Positions 1 through 8,211 of a stretch of DNA of 64,000 bases are shown here, in pieces (positions within the stretch are counted from its first letter, which is position 1; each line of letters starts with the position of its first letter). Position numbers and translations under genes: made by a program. The stretch is from Herbidospora yilanensis (GTDB lineage Bacteria > Actinomycetota > Actinomycetes > Streptosporangiales > Streptosporangiaceae), in contig NZ_BBXE01000016.1 of assembly GCF_001570565.1 (NCBI RefSeq), positions 186,001 through 250,000 on the forward strand, in the 5' to 3' direction. The notes beneath the pieces were generated by a model that was not told the origin of the DNA, did not search any database, and saw only the letters and a program-made list of their open reading frames with translations.

Positions 1-831
1 CACGCTGCCCCTCCTCCGGGCGAGATAGGCGTCCCGCACGTGGACGACGCCGCTGGGCCCGCTCCCGTCGCTGACGATCAGACGGGTGTGGCCGCTGGCC
101 GCGCTCACGTCGATGACCTCCTGAGGAGACGACGCGGCGGGCAGCGCGACGATGTCCCGCGCCGGGACCACCAGCGGTTCGATCGGCGTGCTGGGGGCGT
201 TCAGGGCCTGGGTCAGCACCACGTGGTCGTCGGCGTCGATGAGCTTCAGCCGGCGCGACTCCTCCACCAGGTGCTGAAGCTGGTCGCGGGTGCGCGGTTG
301 CGACTCGCCGTCGGTCGGCTGCACCCCGAACGCGCGCAGCAGCAGGTTGCTGATCCCGTTCAGCAGGGTGAGGACGGGCCGGACGACCATCGTGAAGCCC
401 CGGAACGGCAGTGCCAGCAGCGTGGCCGACCGTTCGGGATGGGCGATGGCCCACGACTTGGGGGCCATCTCGCCGATGACCATGTGGAGGAACGTCACGA
501 TCGCCAGGGCGATGACGAACGCCACCACGTGCGCCATGGTGGCCGACAACCCCACGGCCTCGAACGCAGGGGTGAGCGTCCCGGCGATGAGCGGTTCGGA
601 GACCACACCCAGTCCGAGAGAGCACAACGTGATGCCCAGTTGCGCGCCGGCGAGCATCAGCGACAACTCGCGGATGCCCGCGATCGCCGCCGTCGCCGCA
701 CGGCTGCCCTGGGCCGCGGCCTGTTCCAGCCGGTGGCGTTTGGCGGCGACGAGCGCGAACTCGGCCGCGACGAAGAAGCCGTTGCCCACCAGGAGCAGCA
801 GCGTGAGCATCAGTCCGGTGGTGATGTTCAT
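1..831 (-). CDS. CNNM/CBS-domain membrane protein, C-terminus cut by window edge
   Basis: The reading frame is open from an ATG at 831 to base 1 (277 codons, no stop), so the C-terminus lies outside the window. The N-terminus has the hydrophobic CNNM (DUF21) transmembrane domain, with the family signatures AAEFALV near residue 23, LMLAGAQLGIT near 58 and GEMAPKSWA near 122, followed by the start of a CBS pair (PLVVPARDIV). It overlaps its upstream neighbour by 4 bp (ATGA), so the two are co-translated. CNNM/CorC proteins are linked to magnesium/cobalt efflux; the old hemolysin C label is misleading. The substrate is not shown by sequence. Confidence 0.9.
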   Translation of the reverse strand, partial: MNITTGLMLTLLLLVGNGFFVAAEFALVAAKRHRLEQAAAQGSRAATAAIAGIRELSLMLAGAQLGITLCSLGLGVVSEPLIAGTLTPAFEAVGLSATMAHVVAFVIALAIVTFLHMVIGEMAPKSWAIAHPERSATLLALPFRGFTMVVRPVLTLLNGISNLLLRAFGVQPTDGESQPRTRDQLQHLVEESRRLKLIDADDHVVLTQALNAPSTPIEPLVVPARDIVALPAASSPQEVIDVSAASGHTRLIVSDGSGPSGVVHVRDAYLARRRGSV

Positions 832-2174
832 GACGACTCCTCCTGGGCGTCCGGCAGCGGTCGGAGCGTCACCCGGTCGGGCACGTGCCGGTCGATCGTG
901 AGCACGCGGATCTCGGCACGTTTGGCGGCTCCCGCGTCCAGGGAGGGCGTGAGCGGCACCGACAGGACGTCGTCGGGGACGGCGAAGCGTTCGAGATGGT
1001 GCAGGATCAGGCCGGCGACCGTGTCGTACTCGTCCATGTCGGGCAGTTCGAGGCCGGTCTCCAGGGCGATCTCGTCGATGCGCAGAGCGGCGTCGACGGT
1101 CCAGCCGTCGCCGTCGCGCTTGACCGTGACGATCTCGGCGTCGTTCTCGTCGGTGATCTCGCCGACGAGTTCTTCCGCGACGTCCTCCAGCGTCACCAGC
1201 CCGGCCAGGCCGCCGTGCTCGTCGACGACGCAGGCGACCTCCTCGCCGCGGTGGAGCATCTCGGCCACCAGGTCGGGCAGTGTGATCGAGAACGGCACCA
1301 CGAGGACGTCTCGGGCGATGTCGGCGACCTTCGTCGTGGCCGCCTCCGCGGGCCGGACCTTGACGAGTTCGCGCAGGCCGACGATGCCGACGACCTCGTC
1401 CAGGCGGGCGCCCAGCACCGGGTAGTGGGTGTGGCCGTGCCGGGCCAGGACCTCGTCGAGATCCGGCACGGCGGCCGAGCCGCTGATCGTCACGACGTCG
1501 ACCCGGGGCACCATGACCTCTACGGCGGTGTGGTCGGAGAAGGCCAGCGCGCGGGCGAGGATGTCGGCCTGCTCGCCGGGCAGATGGCCGTGGCGTTCCG
1601 ATTCGCCGATGATGTGGCCGAGCTCCTCCAGGGTCGCGCCGTGGTGGAGTTCCTCGACCGGCTCGATGCCGACCGCCCGCAGCAGGCGGTTGGCGGAGGC
1701 GTCGAACAGCTTGATGATCGGCCCCGCCACGGTCAGGTAGACGAGGGTGGAGCTCGCGAGGGCGCGGGCGAGGGCCTCCGACCGGGCCAGCGCGAGGTTC
1801 TTGGGCGCCAGCTCACCGAGGATCATCTGGATGACGGTGGCCACCACGAACCCGAGGACCAGCGCGACGGCGTCGACCGCGCCGGAGGGCACGCCGAGCG
1901 CGTCGAGGCCGGGGGCGATCAGCTCCGCGAGGGCGGGCTTGGCGATGAAGCCCACCACCAGGGCGGTCACCGTGATGCCGAGCTGCGCGCCCGACAACAT
2001 GAACGACAACCGTTCCAGCACCTTCACGGCGCGGGCGGCCTGTTTGTCGCCTTCGGCGGCCTTCTGCGTGAGGGCCAGCCGGTCGGCGGTGACGTAGGCG
2101 AACTCCTGGGCCACGAAGTATCCGGTGGCGAAGGTCAGGACGAACACGGCGACGAGGCCGAGGAACACGCTCAT
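828..2174 (-). CDS. CNNM/CBS-domain (CorC/HlyC-like) membrane protein
   Basis: A paralogue of the next gene downstream, in the same operon. The order is an N-terminal CNNM domain with about three to four membrane segments (VAQEFAYV, FMLSGAQLGITV, GELAPKNLA), two CBS repeats around residues 210-330 (VMVPRVDVV, DEHGGLAGLVTLEDV) and a C-terminal CorC/HlyC-type transporter-associated domain (residues 345-430). Full length is about 448 aa, normal for the family. I use the ATG at 2174; a TTG at 2192 is the longer alternative, and neither has a strong ribosome site. It is probably a divalent-cation transport or homeostasis component. Tandem duplicates like this are common in actinobacteria. Confidence 0.88.
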   Translation of the reverse strand: MSVFLGLVAVFVLTFATGYFVAQEFAYVTADRLALTQKAAEGDKQAARAVKVLERLSFMLSGAQLGITVTALVVGFIAKPALAELIAPGLDALGVPSGAVDAVALVLGFVVATVIQMILGELAPKNLALARSEALARALASSTLVYLTVAGPIIKLFDASANRLLRAVGIEPVEELHHGATLEELGHIIGESERHGHLPGEQADILARALAFSDHTAVEVMVPRVDVVTISGSAAVPDLDEVLARHGHTHYPVLGARLDEVVGIVGLRELVKVRPAEAATTKVADIARDVLVVPFSITLPDLVAEMLHRGEEVACVVDEHGGLAGLVTLEDVAEELVGEITDENDAEIVTVKRDGDGWTVDAALRIDEIALETGLELPDMDEYDTVAGLILHHLERFAVPDDVLSVPLTPSLDAGAAKRAEIRVLTIDRHVPDRVTLRPLPDAQEESS

Positions 2175-2299
2175 TCCGGCGTCAGCCCACAAAGATCGCT
2201 GGGATGGTTACCGTCCGCTTCCACGTGCTGACTCCTGTCCGTTTCGTACCTTCTTGGGGTTCCGAACGAGCAGATGCCCACGGTCGTTCCAGGAATCAG

Positions 2300-2897
2300 G
2301 GGCCGGGTCCGGACCTGGTAGGAGACGGCGGCGACGGCCAGCGCCCAGCCGTATCCGCCGAACGCCAGCGACGCTGACACTCGCCAGGATCCCGCTCACG
2401 GTGCCGTACAGAGCGAGGGCCGGGGCGATCAGCCAGACCGGCGTCAGCGGCAGGAACCGGGGCACCCGCCTTCCGGCCAGCCACAACGTCCAGCGCGGGA
2501 AGACCATGCCCCACGGCCGCACCAGCCCCACCAGCAGGAAGACGGCCGGCGGCATGTACCAGGTCGGCCGGAACCCGCCGGGCTCGATGCCGGGGACGCC
2601 GGCCGCGCCGAGGGTGTGCAGGACGAGGTAGGGAAGGAACGCGCCGCACCCGGCGTACGCGATCCACCGCACCCTCGACGGCGCCGCGTGAGGCGCGGGA
2701 CCGCGCCGGTACGACGCCCGCTCCGCATGCGCCCGGCCACCCCGGACGCGACGAGCAGCACGGCCACGCCCACCCACGTCGCGTCGGACAGGCCGACGTC
2801 CGGGATGCCGAGGAACGAGCGGTACCCCCAGAGCGCGGTCACCAGCAGCACGCAGCCGTACAAGTCGGCCCCTCCGCTCGCCGGGTAGCCCGTTCAT
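2300..2897 (-). pseudogene. Frameshifted multipass membrane protein
   Basis: Protein-like sequence jumps between frames. A start-like MNGLPGERRG (ATG at 2897) is followed, in another frame, by a hydrophobic stretch (LYGCVLLVTALWGYRSFLG, then WVGVAVLLVASGVAGRM). A second shift near 2690 leads to WIAYAGCGAFLPYL, GLVRPWGMVFPRWTLWL and a conserved-looking RRVPRFLPLTPVWL. A third shift near 2380 leads to LAFGGYGWALAVAAVSYQ. GLVRPWG/FPRWTLWLAGRRVP is a pattern I recall from hypothetical actinobacterial integral membrane proteins. No single open frame covers it, so I call it a decayed gene. Sequencing error in GC runs is the alternative. Confidence 0.6.
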
Positions 2898-2969
2898 GAC
2901 GCCCACCGCCGCCACCGGCTGATCGGCATCGCCTGGTCATTGACGTGTCCCCTCATGTGGAAAGCCTGC

Positions 2970-3347
2970 TCAGGGCGAGGTCGGCGCGGTCGTGCCGGGC
3001 CGCAGAGCCGCCTGGACGATCCGGATCGCCTCAGCCGGGTCGATGCCGACGCTGGCGATCACCGCCGCGTAGTCGGCGGCGGCCTGGCGGGCGCGCTCCC
3101 GGCCCTCCTCGCCGGAGGCCGACACGAACGAGCCGGCGCGGCCCCGGGTTTCGATCAGGCCCGCCTCCTCCAGCTCCCGGTAGGCCCGGCCGACCGTGTT
3201 GACGGCCAGGCCCAGGTCGGCCGCGAGGTGGCGGATGGTCGGCAGGCGGGCGCCCACGGCCAGCGTGCGGTCGTGGATCTGCCGGGCGAGCTGGGCGCGT
3301 AGTTGTTCGAAGGGCGGCACCGGCGAGGCGGCGTCGATGACGATCAT
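2970..3347 (-). CDS. GntR-family (YtrA-like) transcriptional regulator
   Basis: 125 aa. An N-terminal winged helix-turn-helix (PPFEQLRAQLARQI, LPTIRHLAADLGLAVNT, AYRELEEAGLIETR) is followed by a short helical tail of about 45 residues. That is the short YtrA-type GntR form with no large effector domain. The start ATG at 3347 overlaps the stop of the membrane-protein gene (ATGA), so it is translated as the second gene of that operon. It most likely represses its own operon through the repeated TTTGTCGCA elements at 4156-4205. The ligand is unknown. Confidence 0.9.
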   Translation of the reverse strand: MIVIDAASPVPPFEQLRAQLARQIHDRTLAVGARLPTIRHLAADLGLAVNTVGRAYRELEEAGLIETRGRAGSFVSASGEEGRERARQAAADYAAVIASVGIDPAEAIRIVQAALRPGTTAPTSP

Positions 3348-4147
3348 CAGGTGGTCACGACCCGCCGGGCCACCGTCGCGCTCGACGGCGTCCTGGTCCG
3401 GAGCGTGGCGAAGGCGGCCAGGCTGACGACCACGTAGGCCAGCGCGGCGGCGCTCCACCAGCCGGGAGCGGTGCCGACCAGCAGCACCATGGGCAGACTC
3501 CACTGCACGCTCGGGGTGGTGAGCTCGCGGGCGTCCTCCACCCGCATGACGACGTCGGCGGTCAGCGACTCCTCGTCCTCCGCCACGACCGGGTGACGGA
3601 GCAGGTGGCGCAGTTGCAGGGCGGAGATGGCGTACACGCCCACCAGGCCGATCAGCATGACGACGGTCAGTTCCCGTACGGTCGGGTCGGGAACGGCCAG
3701 GGCGCTTCCGGCCAGCAGGATCGAACCGGCGAAGACGGCGGCGGCGAAAACGGCGTACGGCAGGCCGAGCACGGTCCGCCAGCCGGGCTGTATCAGGTGG
3801 GCGGCCCTGCGGGACAACGTCGCGCCGGCCCGCCGGTCGACGCGGCGCACCCACCCGTCGAGCAGCGACTGCGCCACCAGCAGCCCGGCCACCACCACGG
3901 CCAGGGCCGGCAGCGCCGGCGGGCGGAGGGAGTCGGGGCCGAACCGGTTGACGGTCGCGGCGAGGGCGCTCGCGAGGATGAGCAGGGCCAGGACGACCGA
4001 ACCGCCGAGGCGCGCACGCTGCCGGGCGGCCAGCCGGTCGGCGAGCAGCAGGGTCGGCCGGACGTCGGCCAGATCGTGGCGCGCCAGCCACTCTCCCGCC
4101 TGCCGCAGATCGCCCGCACGCGCGTCGGGAAGGGGTTCACGGGTCAT
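3347..4147 (-). CDS. Multipass membrane protein of the GntR operon
   Basis: 266 aa with roughly six hydrophobic segments (for example SVVLALLILASALAATV, LPALAVVVAGLLVAQSLL, AVFAAAVFAGSILLAGSAL, TVVMLIGLVGVYAISAL, LPMVLLVGTAPGWW). The N-terminus is cytosolic and charged. I do not recognise a functional motif. Start ATG 4147 has a good ribosome site (AAAGGAG, 7 nt away). The gene is first in a two-gene operon with a YtrA-type GntR regulator, an arrangement often seen with membrane proteins or exporters induced by envelope stress or antibiotics. That role is inference only. Confidence 0.8.
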   Translation of the reverse strand: MTREPLPDARAGDLRQAGEWLARHDLADVRPTLLLADRLAARQRARLGGSVVLALLILASALAATVNRFGPDSLRPPALPALAVVVAGLLVAQSLLDGWVRRVDRRAGATLSRRAAHLIQPGWRTVLGLPYAVFAAAVFAGSILLAGSALAVPDPTVRELTVVMLIGLVGVYAISALQLRHLLRHPVVAEDEESLTADVVMRVEDARELTTPSVQWSLPMVLLVGTAPGWWSAAALAYVVVSLAAFATLRTRTPSSATVARRVVTT

Positions 4148-4155
4148 GAGCGCTC

Positions 4156-4205
4156 CTTTGTCGCAGCCTTTGTAGCAACATGGTGCGTCAAAGGTTGCGA
4201 CAAAG
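4156..4205. promoter_or_regulatory. Four-repeat GntR operator overlapping the operon start
   Basis: A near-perfect inverted repeat with 17-bp arms (4156-4172 and 4189-4205, one mismatch). It resolves into four 9-mers: TTTGTCGCA (4157), TTTGTAGCA (4169), and on the other strand TTTGACGCA (4184-4192) and TTTGTCGCA (4196-4204). Same-orientation copies are spaced 12 bp. The proximal arm overlaps the ribosome site of the membrane-protein gene, which suits repression by the downstream GntR protein. Confidence 0.75.
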
Positions 4206-4234
4206 TCAATCTCGGGAGCGCGCGTCCCCGAGCC

Positions 4235-4594
4235 CTAGCCCGGCGACCGGAGCAGGTCGGCGAGCACCGCCGCCTCGCTGATGTCGGCCTGTTTCGTCGC
4301 GGTGAGCAGGGTCAACACTCCGTCATGGGCGAGCTCCCGCAGGTGGGTCACCGCCGCCGCCCGTTCGGGGGTGGTCAGCTCGCTCCGGTAGCGGCGCCCG
4401 AACTCCGCGAACCGGTCGGGATCGTGGTGATACCAGGTGCGCAACTCCGCCGAGGGGGCGATCTCCTTGCACCATTCGTCGAGGTCGGCAGCGGCCTTGG
4501 CCAGCCCGCGAGGCCAGAGCCGGTCGACCAGCACCCGGGTGCCGTCGTCGTCGGCCGGGTCTTCGTAGACCCGGCGTACCCGCACTTCGCTCAT
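4235..4594 (-). CDS. DUF488 family protein
   Basis: 119 aa, typical for the short DUF488 family. The family pattern is clear: VRRVYEDP near the start, then GTRVLVDRLWPRGL (residues 18-31), WCKEIAPSAELRTWY (41-55), and FGRRYRSEL with a C-terminal LTLLTATKQADISEA replacing the usual LLYAAKD. The biochemical function is not established; members are small soluble proteins of unknown role, sometimes found near stress genes. It is monocistronic here. Start ATG 4594 follows an A/T-richer spacer. Confidence 0.88.
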   Translation of the reverse strand: MSEVRVRRVYEDPADDDGTRVLVDRLWPRGLAKAAADLDEWCKEIAPSAELRTWYHHDPDRFAEFGRRYRSELTTPERAAAVTHLRELAHDGVLTLLTATKQADISEAAVLADLLRSPG

Positions 4595-4621
4595 GAATCC
4601 GACGTTACGCCGGTGCCCCGG

Positions 4622-4906
4622 CTAGCGCAGCGTGCCCTCTTCGGAGGAGACGAGTTCGCCGATCACGGCGAAGAAGGCCTGGATGCCGGGCAGATTGCCG
4701 CCCTTGGCCCGGGAGGCCGCGAAGTCGGCCGAGGAGCGCCACTCGACGATGTCGAGCCATTCGCCGTCGGGCAACTGGATGAGCTTGGCGCCCAGGAACC
4801 CCGCACGGTCGGCCTCGAAGTCGGCGACCATCCCGGCGCGGGCGGCGAGCAGGTCGGCCGTGCGCTCGGGAGAGACCCGGAACCTGGTGATTTCCACTGT
4901 CGTCAT
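4622..4906 (-). CDS. Antibiotic biosynthesis monooxygenase (ABM)-fold protein
   Basis: About 94 aa from the ATG at 4906 (MTTVEITRFRVSPER). An upstream ATG at 4918 and the frame's first start at 4942 are less likely. The sequence is a single dimeric alpha+beta barrel: a short strand (TVEITRFRV), a helix (ADLLAARAGMVADFEAD), FLGAKLIQLPDGEWLDIVEWRS, then a final helix containing FFAVIGELV. Known members are small cofactor-free oxygenases or haem/quinone-modifying proteins. The substrate cannot be predicted. It lies tail-to-head with the DUF488 gene, 27 bp apart. Confidence 0.75.
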   Translation of the reverse strand: MTTVEITRFRVSPERTADLLAARAGMVADFEADRAGFLGAKLIQLPDGEWLDIVEWRSSADFAASRAKGGNLPGIQAFFAVIGELVSSEEGTLR

Positions 4907-4984
4907 GGGTCCGACCATATAGTCACAAATAATGACAGTCAAAAACAGTGACCAACGGCGCGTCGCCGGACGACGCCGACGTGT

Positions 4985-5545
4985 TCACGACGCGCCGCCC
5001 CGGGTGAACCACCGGCGCCTGCGAGCGCCCCGATAGCGCACCCGCACCCTCCCGTACCCGACCTCCCCGATCACCCGCACATGCGGCAGCCCCGGCCGGG
5101 GCGCGCCCGGGACGTCGGAGGCCACGCTGCCCCACTCGCAGTGCACGCCGTCGGTGTCGGCCGTCGCGCCCGGCGGCAGGAGGATCTCGGCGGAGCCGTA
5201 CTTCAGGTTGAGGTCGAAGGTGACCTCCGCGTGCTCGATCACCGCTTCGCTCAGGTCGAGGTGCGGGTTCCCGTAGACCGACTCGATGCGCAGCACCTTC
5301 GGCACCCGCCACTGCCCGGTCCGCAGGATCTTGCCCGCCTTCGTGGTGACGGTGACCGTCTCGCCGGGACGTTCGGGCAGGTCGGCCAGCAGGTCGGCCA
5401 GGTCGCCGTGGGAGACGGCCGTCAGGGCGCGTTCGACGCGCTGTTCCATCTCGTCGGCGGCCAGTCGTCCGTCGGCGTAGGCCTGCTGGAGGCGGCTGAC
5501 GGTCGTCTCCCGGTCCTGGTCGGAGGCACGGGCTTCAAGGTCCAT
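4985..5545 (-). CDS. DUF1707 / LiaF-like C-terminal domain protein
   Basis: 186 aa. The N-terminal DUF1707 (SHOCT-like) helix pair lies at about residues 5-57 (ASDQDRETTVSRLQQAYADG, then LAADEMEQRVERALTAVSHGDLADLL). The C-terminal half is a beta-rich domain of the type found in cell-wall stress proteins such as LiaF/VraT (VYGNPHLDLSEAVIEHAEVT, YGSAEILLPPGATADTDG, VRVIGEVGYGRVRVRYRG). It is soluble, with no signal or membrane segment. Actinobacterial genomes carry many copies. It is divergent from the DUF6493-like gene with 59 bp between starts. Confidence 0.85.
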   Translation of the reverse strand: MDLEARASDQDRETTVSRLQQAYADGRLAADEMEQRVERALTAVSHGDLADLLADLPERPGETVTVTTKAGKILRTGQWRVPKVLRIESVYGNPHLDLSEAVIEHAEVTFDLNLKYGSAEILLPPGATADTDGVHCEWGSVASDVPGAPRPGLPHVRVIGEVGYGRVRVRYRGARRRRWFTRGGAS

Positions 5546-5604
5546 GGGGTCAATTTACGGTCGCGTGTGCTGGTTTGTCGGCGGTGATCTATAACGTGCG
5601 GCGC

Positions 5605-8211
5605 ATGACATGGCAGCAGGTCCGGGAGTGGATCGAAATCGGCGGGCACGACCCGTTCCCGGCGGGCCTCGACGCCGCCGACCGCAAGGCCGCCGCCGCC
5701 GAGTTGCCCCGCTACCTGGCCGCACGGCTGCGCGCGGAGGGCCGCTGGCGAATCGCCGAGAACGCCCACACGTTCCGCCTCGCCGGCGCGGCCTGCCTCT
5801 CCGGCGCCGCCCAGGTCGCCGCCTGGCTCGACCGCCGGGAGTTACGCGAACCCGCGGAGCCGGAAGCCGACGCCGAGCGCATCCTCGTCGTCCTGCGCGA
5901 CCGCCCGGACGAATGGCGGCGCGACCTGGCCCACCGGCTGGTCGAGGGCCTGCGGGCGGGCCGGGTCGACGGCTGGCAGAGCCTCACCGGCCGCCCCGGT
6001 TTCGACCTGGCCGTCTCACTGGCGATCGAGACGGGCATCGAACCGCCCGAGAACGACGCCTTCGTCGTCGGCTGGCTCTGGCACCTCTACCGGGAGTTCT
6101 GGCGGGGCGCGGAGATCGGGATCGTCCGCGACCACCCCTTCCTCGACCTCATGGTCGCCCGGCTCTTCCAGGCCGAAGGCGTCGCCGCCCCACTGACCAG
6201 CGACTGGACCCGCGGCCGAAAATCGATCATCGGTGCGCTGGCCGACCTGGCGTCCGAGGGCCGCCTTGAGCGGCAGGCTCTGATCGACGGTTGCGGGGCC
6301 CGTTTCCTCACCCACGGGCAGGACCGCGACGTCGAACCGTTCGTCCACCTGTGGAACCGGCTTCAGCCGACCCCCGCCGAGGTGTCCGTGCTCGACCTGG
6401 CGCGGGTCCTGCCGGTCGCCGCCGCCCCGCTGGCCCGGCTGGCCGTCGACGAACTGCGTCGCTACGACGAAACCGTGGGCCTGACCTCCGACCTGTTCGC
6501 CGAGACGGTCGGCGCGCTCGCGTTCCGGCCGGAGCGCAAACACGTCACGACCGCCCTGCGGTGGATCGCCAAGGCGACCCCGGAACGGGCCGACGGCGCA
6601 CTCGCCGCCCTCGCGCCGGTCTTCGGCCAGGAAGACCACGCGCTCCGCGCCCGTGCGGTACGGCTCTCGCGCAAACTGGCCCCCTACGCCACCCCGGCCA
6701 CGTCGGAGAGCATCCGCGAGGCCGCGAGCGTCCTGCCGTGGGAGCTGCGCACCCAGATCGCCGCCGTCTTCGGCGAGGTCGCCGCCCCACCGCCGGCGGA
6801 ATCACCGGTGCCCGGCACGCTGGAGATCACGATCTCGCTGCCGGAGATGCCGCCGCCGATCGTCTCGACAGCCCAGTTGCTCACCGCACTCAGCTCCCCG
6901 CCCTCCTTCCGGCCGCAGGATGTCGAGCAGGTCGTGGCCGCGCTCGTCGAGCTGACCCACCGCGACCGCCGGGCGACCGTCGAAGCCCTGCGGCCCTGGT
7001 GGGCGGAGAACTGCAGAGGTTACGGCTCCCGCCTCTTCGCCTTGGCCGACAGTTGGACCACGTACAACCCCTACTTCCTGGTGCGCCACTGCGTGAGCGC
7101 GATCGTGTCTCCGGAGCAGAGCGTCGAGGCGTCCCGGCTGAGCGCCGAATACCTGGGCGAGAACGGCCGCTACCGGACCCTGCTCGACCATGTGTTCGCC
7201 GCCCGGATGCGCGAGATCATCGCCCTGCTGGAGTCGGGCCGGACACTTCCGGCGCTGCTGTCCACCCCCACGACGCCCACCGGTCATGTCGACGTCGCGA
7301 CGCTGGTCACCCGGCTGGAACTCCTCGGAGACGCCGAACCGCTCGAACTCGACTTCGGCCAGGCGCTCCTGCGCCTCCCCCGCGCTGCGGACCCCGAAGC
7401 GGTCGCCCGCGCCAGAAGGTTGATCTCACCGGCGGGCCGGCGACTGGCCGCGTGGTTGCGAGACGGCGGCCTGCCTGATCCGATCATGGATTGCGGCATC
7501 GACGCCAGGCTCCGCTACGTCGCCTACGACACCTACCGGCCCGTCCCGGCCATGCACGCCCGCATGCGGCCGGCCACTCCTGACGTGCCGAAACCGATCG
7601 CCGCTGTGTGGACGCTCGAACCGAAGGACTACGGTGCCGGACACTCCGACGACATGAGGTGGTGGCCGTCGATCATGCCGTCGCACCGGGAGGCGGTCGC
7701 CGCCCACGTCCTGGAGTGCTTCGCCGTGGGCACCACCCGGGGGATGGAGGTGCTGACCGGCCTCGTCCAGGGAGAGGGGCCGGTGGGCCGGGCGACGGCG
7801 AGCGCCGTCGTGACGGCGCTCGGCCACAAGCGGCCCGAAGCCGTCGACGCGATGAAGATCCTCGCCAAGCGGGGAGAGTTCGACGCCGCCGACTTCGGCT
7901 GGGCGCTGGCCGAACTCGTCAGGGCCGACGCCGTGAAACTCACCCGGGTGACCCCCGCCCTGGAGGATCTCGCCTTCTCCGGAGCCCACCGCGAGACCTG
8001 GGCCCTGCTCGCCGAGGCGATTCCCGCGCTGCTCCCGAAAACCGGAGACCGCCCGAAGACCGGCTTGGCCGACCTGCTGAAGGTCGCGGTCAAGGCCGCC
8101 CTCATGGCCGGAGCCCGCACCGAGATCCCCGGGCTGGCGGAGGCGGCGGCGCGCAAGGGCGGCAGCCGGGTGGCCCTGGAGGCCCGCGTCCTCCTCGACA
8201 CGATCAGCTGA
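5605..8211 (+). CDS. Large DUF6493-like helical-repeat protein
   Basis: 868 aa from the ATG at 5605; a TTG 30 bp upstream is possible. It is a soluble, mostly alpha-helical protein with HEAT-like arrays (LFAETVGALAFRPERKHVTT; AIAVWTL-type segments near the C-terminus; LADLLKVAVKAALMAGARTE). A Pro-rich linker sits around residues 390-410. It resembles actinobacterial DUF6493 proteins, which I know only as hypothetical proteins found beside VWA/MoxR/SWIM-type genes; no such neighbours are present here. No catalytic motif was recognised. The last 8 bp overlap the carbonic anhydrase gene tail to tail. Confidence 0.72.
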   Translation: MTWQQVREWIEIGGHDPFPAGLDAADRKAAAAELPRYLAARLRAEGRWRIAENAHTFRLAGAACLSGAAQVAAWLDRRELREPAEPEADAERILVVLRDRPDEWRRDLAHRLVEGLRAGRVDGWQSLTGRPGFDLAVSLAIETGIEPPENDAFVVGWLWHLYREFWRGAEIGIVRDHPFLDLMVARLFQAEGVAAPLTSDWTRGRKSIIGALADLASEGRLERQALIDGCGARFLTHGQDRDVEPFVHLWNRLQPTPAEVSVLDLARVLPVAAAPLARLAVDELRRYDETVGLTSDLFAETVGALAFRPERKHVTTALRWIAKATPERADGALAALAPVFGQEDHALRARAVRLSRKLAPYATPATSESIREAASVLPWELRTQIAAVFGEVAAPPPAESPVPGTLEITISLPEMPPPIVSTAQLLTALSSPPSFRPQDVEQVVAALVELTHRDRRATVEALRPWWAENCRGYGSRLFALADSWTTYNPYFLVRHCVSAIVSPEQSVEASRLSAEYLGENGRYRTLLDHVFAARMREIIALLESGRTLPALLSTPTTPTGHVDVATLVTRLELLGDAEPLELDFGQALLRLPRAADPEAVARARRLISPAGRRLAAWLRDGGLPDPIMDCGIDARLRYVAYDTYRPVPAMHARMRPATPDVPKPIAAVWTLEPKDYGAGHSDDMRWWPSIMPSHREAVAAHVLECFAVGTTRGMEVLTGLVQGEGPVGRATASAVVTALGHKRPEAVDAMKILAKRGEFDAADFGWALAELVRADAVKLTRVTPALEDLAFSGAHRETWALLAEAIPALLPKTGDRPKTGLADLLKVAVKAALMAGARTEIPGLAEAAARKGGSRVALEARVLLDTIS

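Noticed and set aside
40-2231. Long plus-strand frames opposite the CNNM/CBS genes
   Set aside because: Arg/Gly/Asp/Gln-rich translations with no domain, exactly antisense to well-supported genes. They are typical of 70% GC DNA. The same applies to long antisense frames at 24 kb, 28 kb, 32-34 kb, 43 kb and 61 kb.
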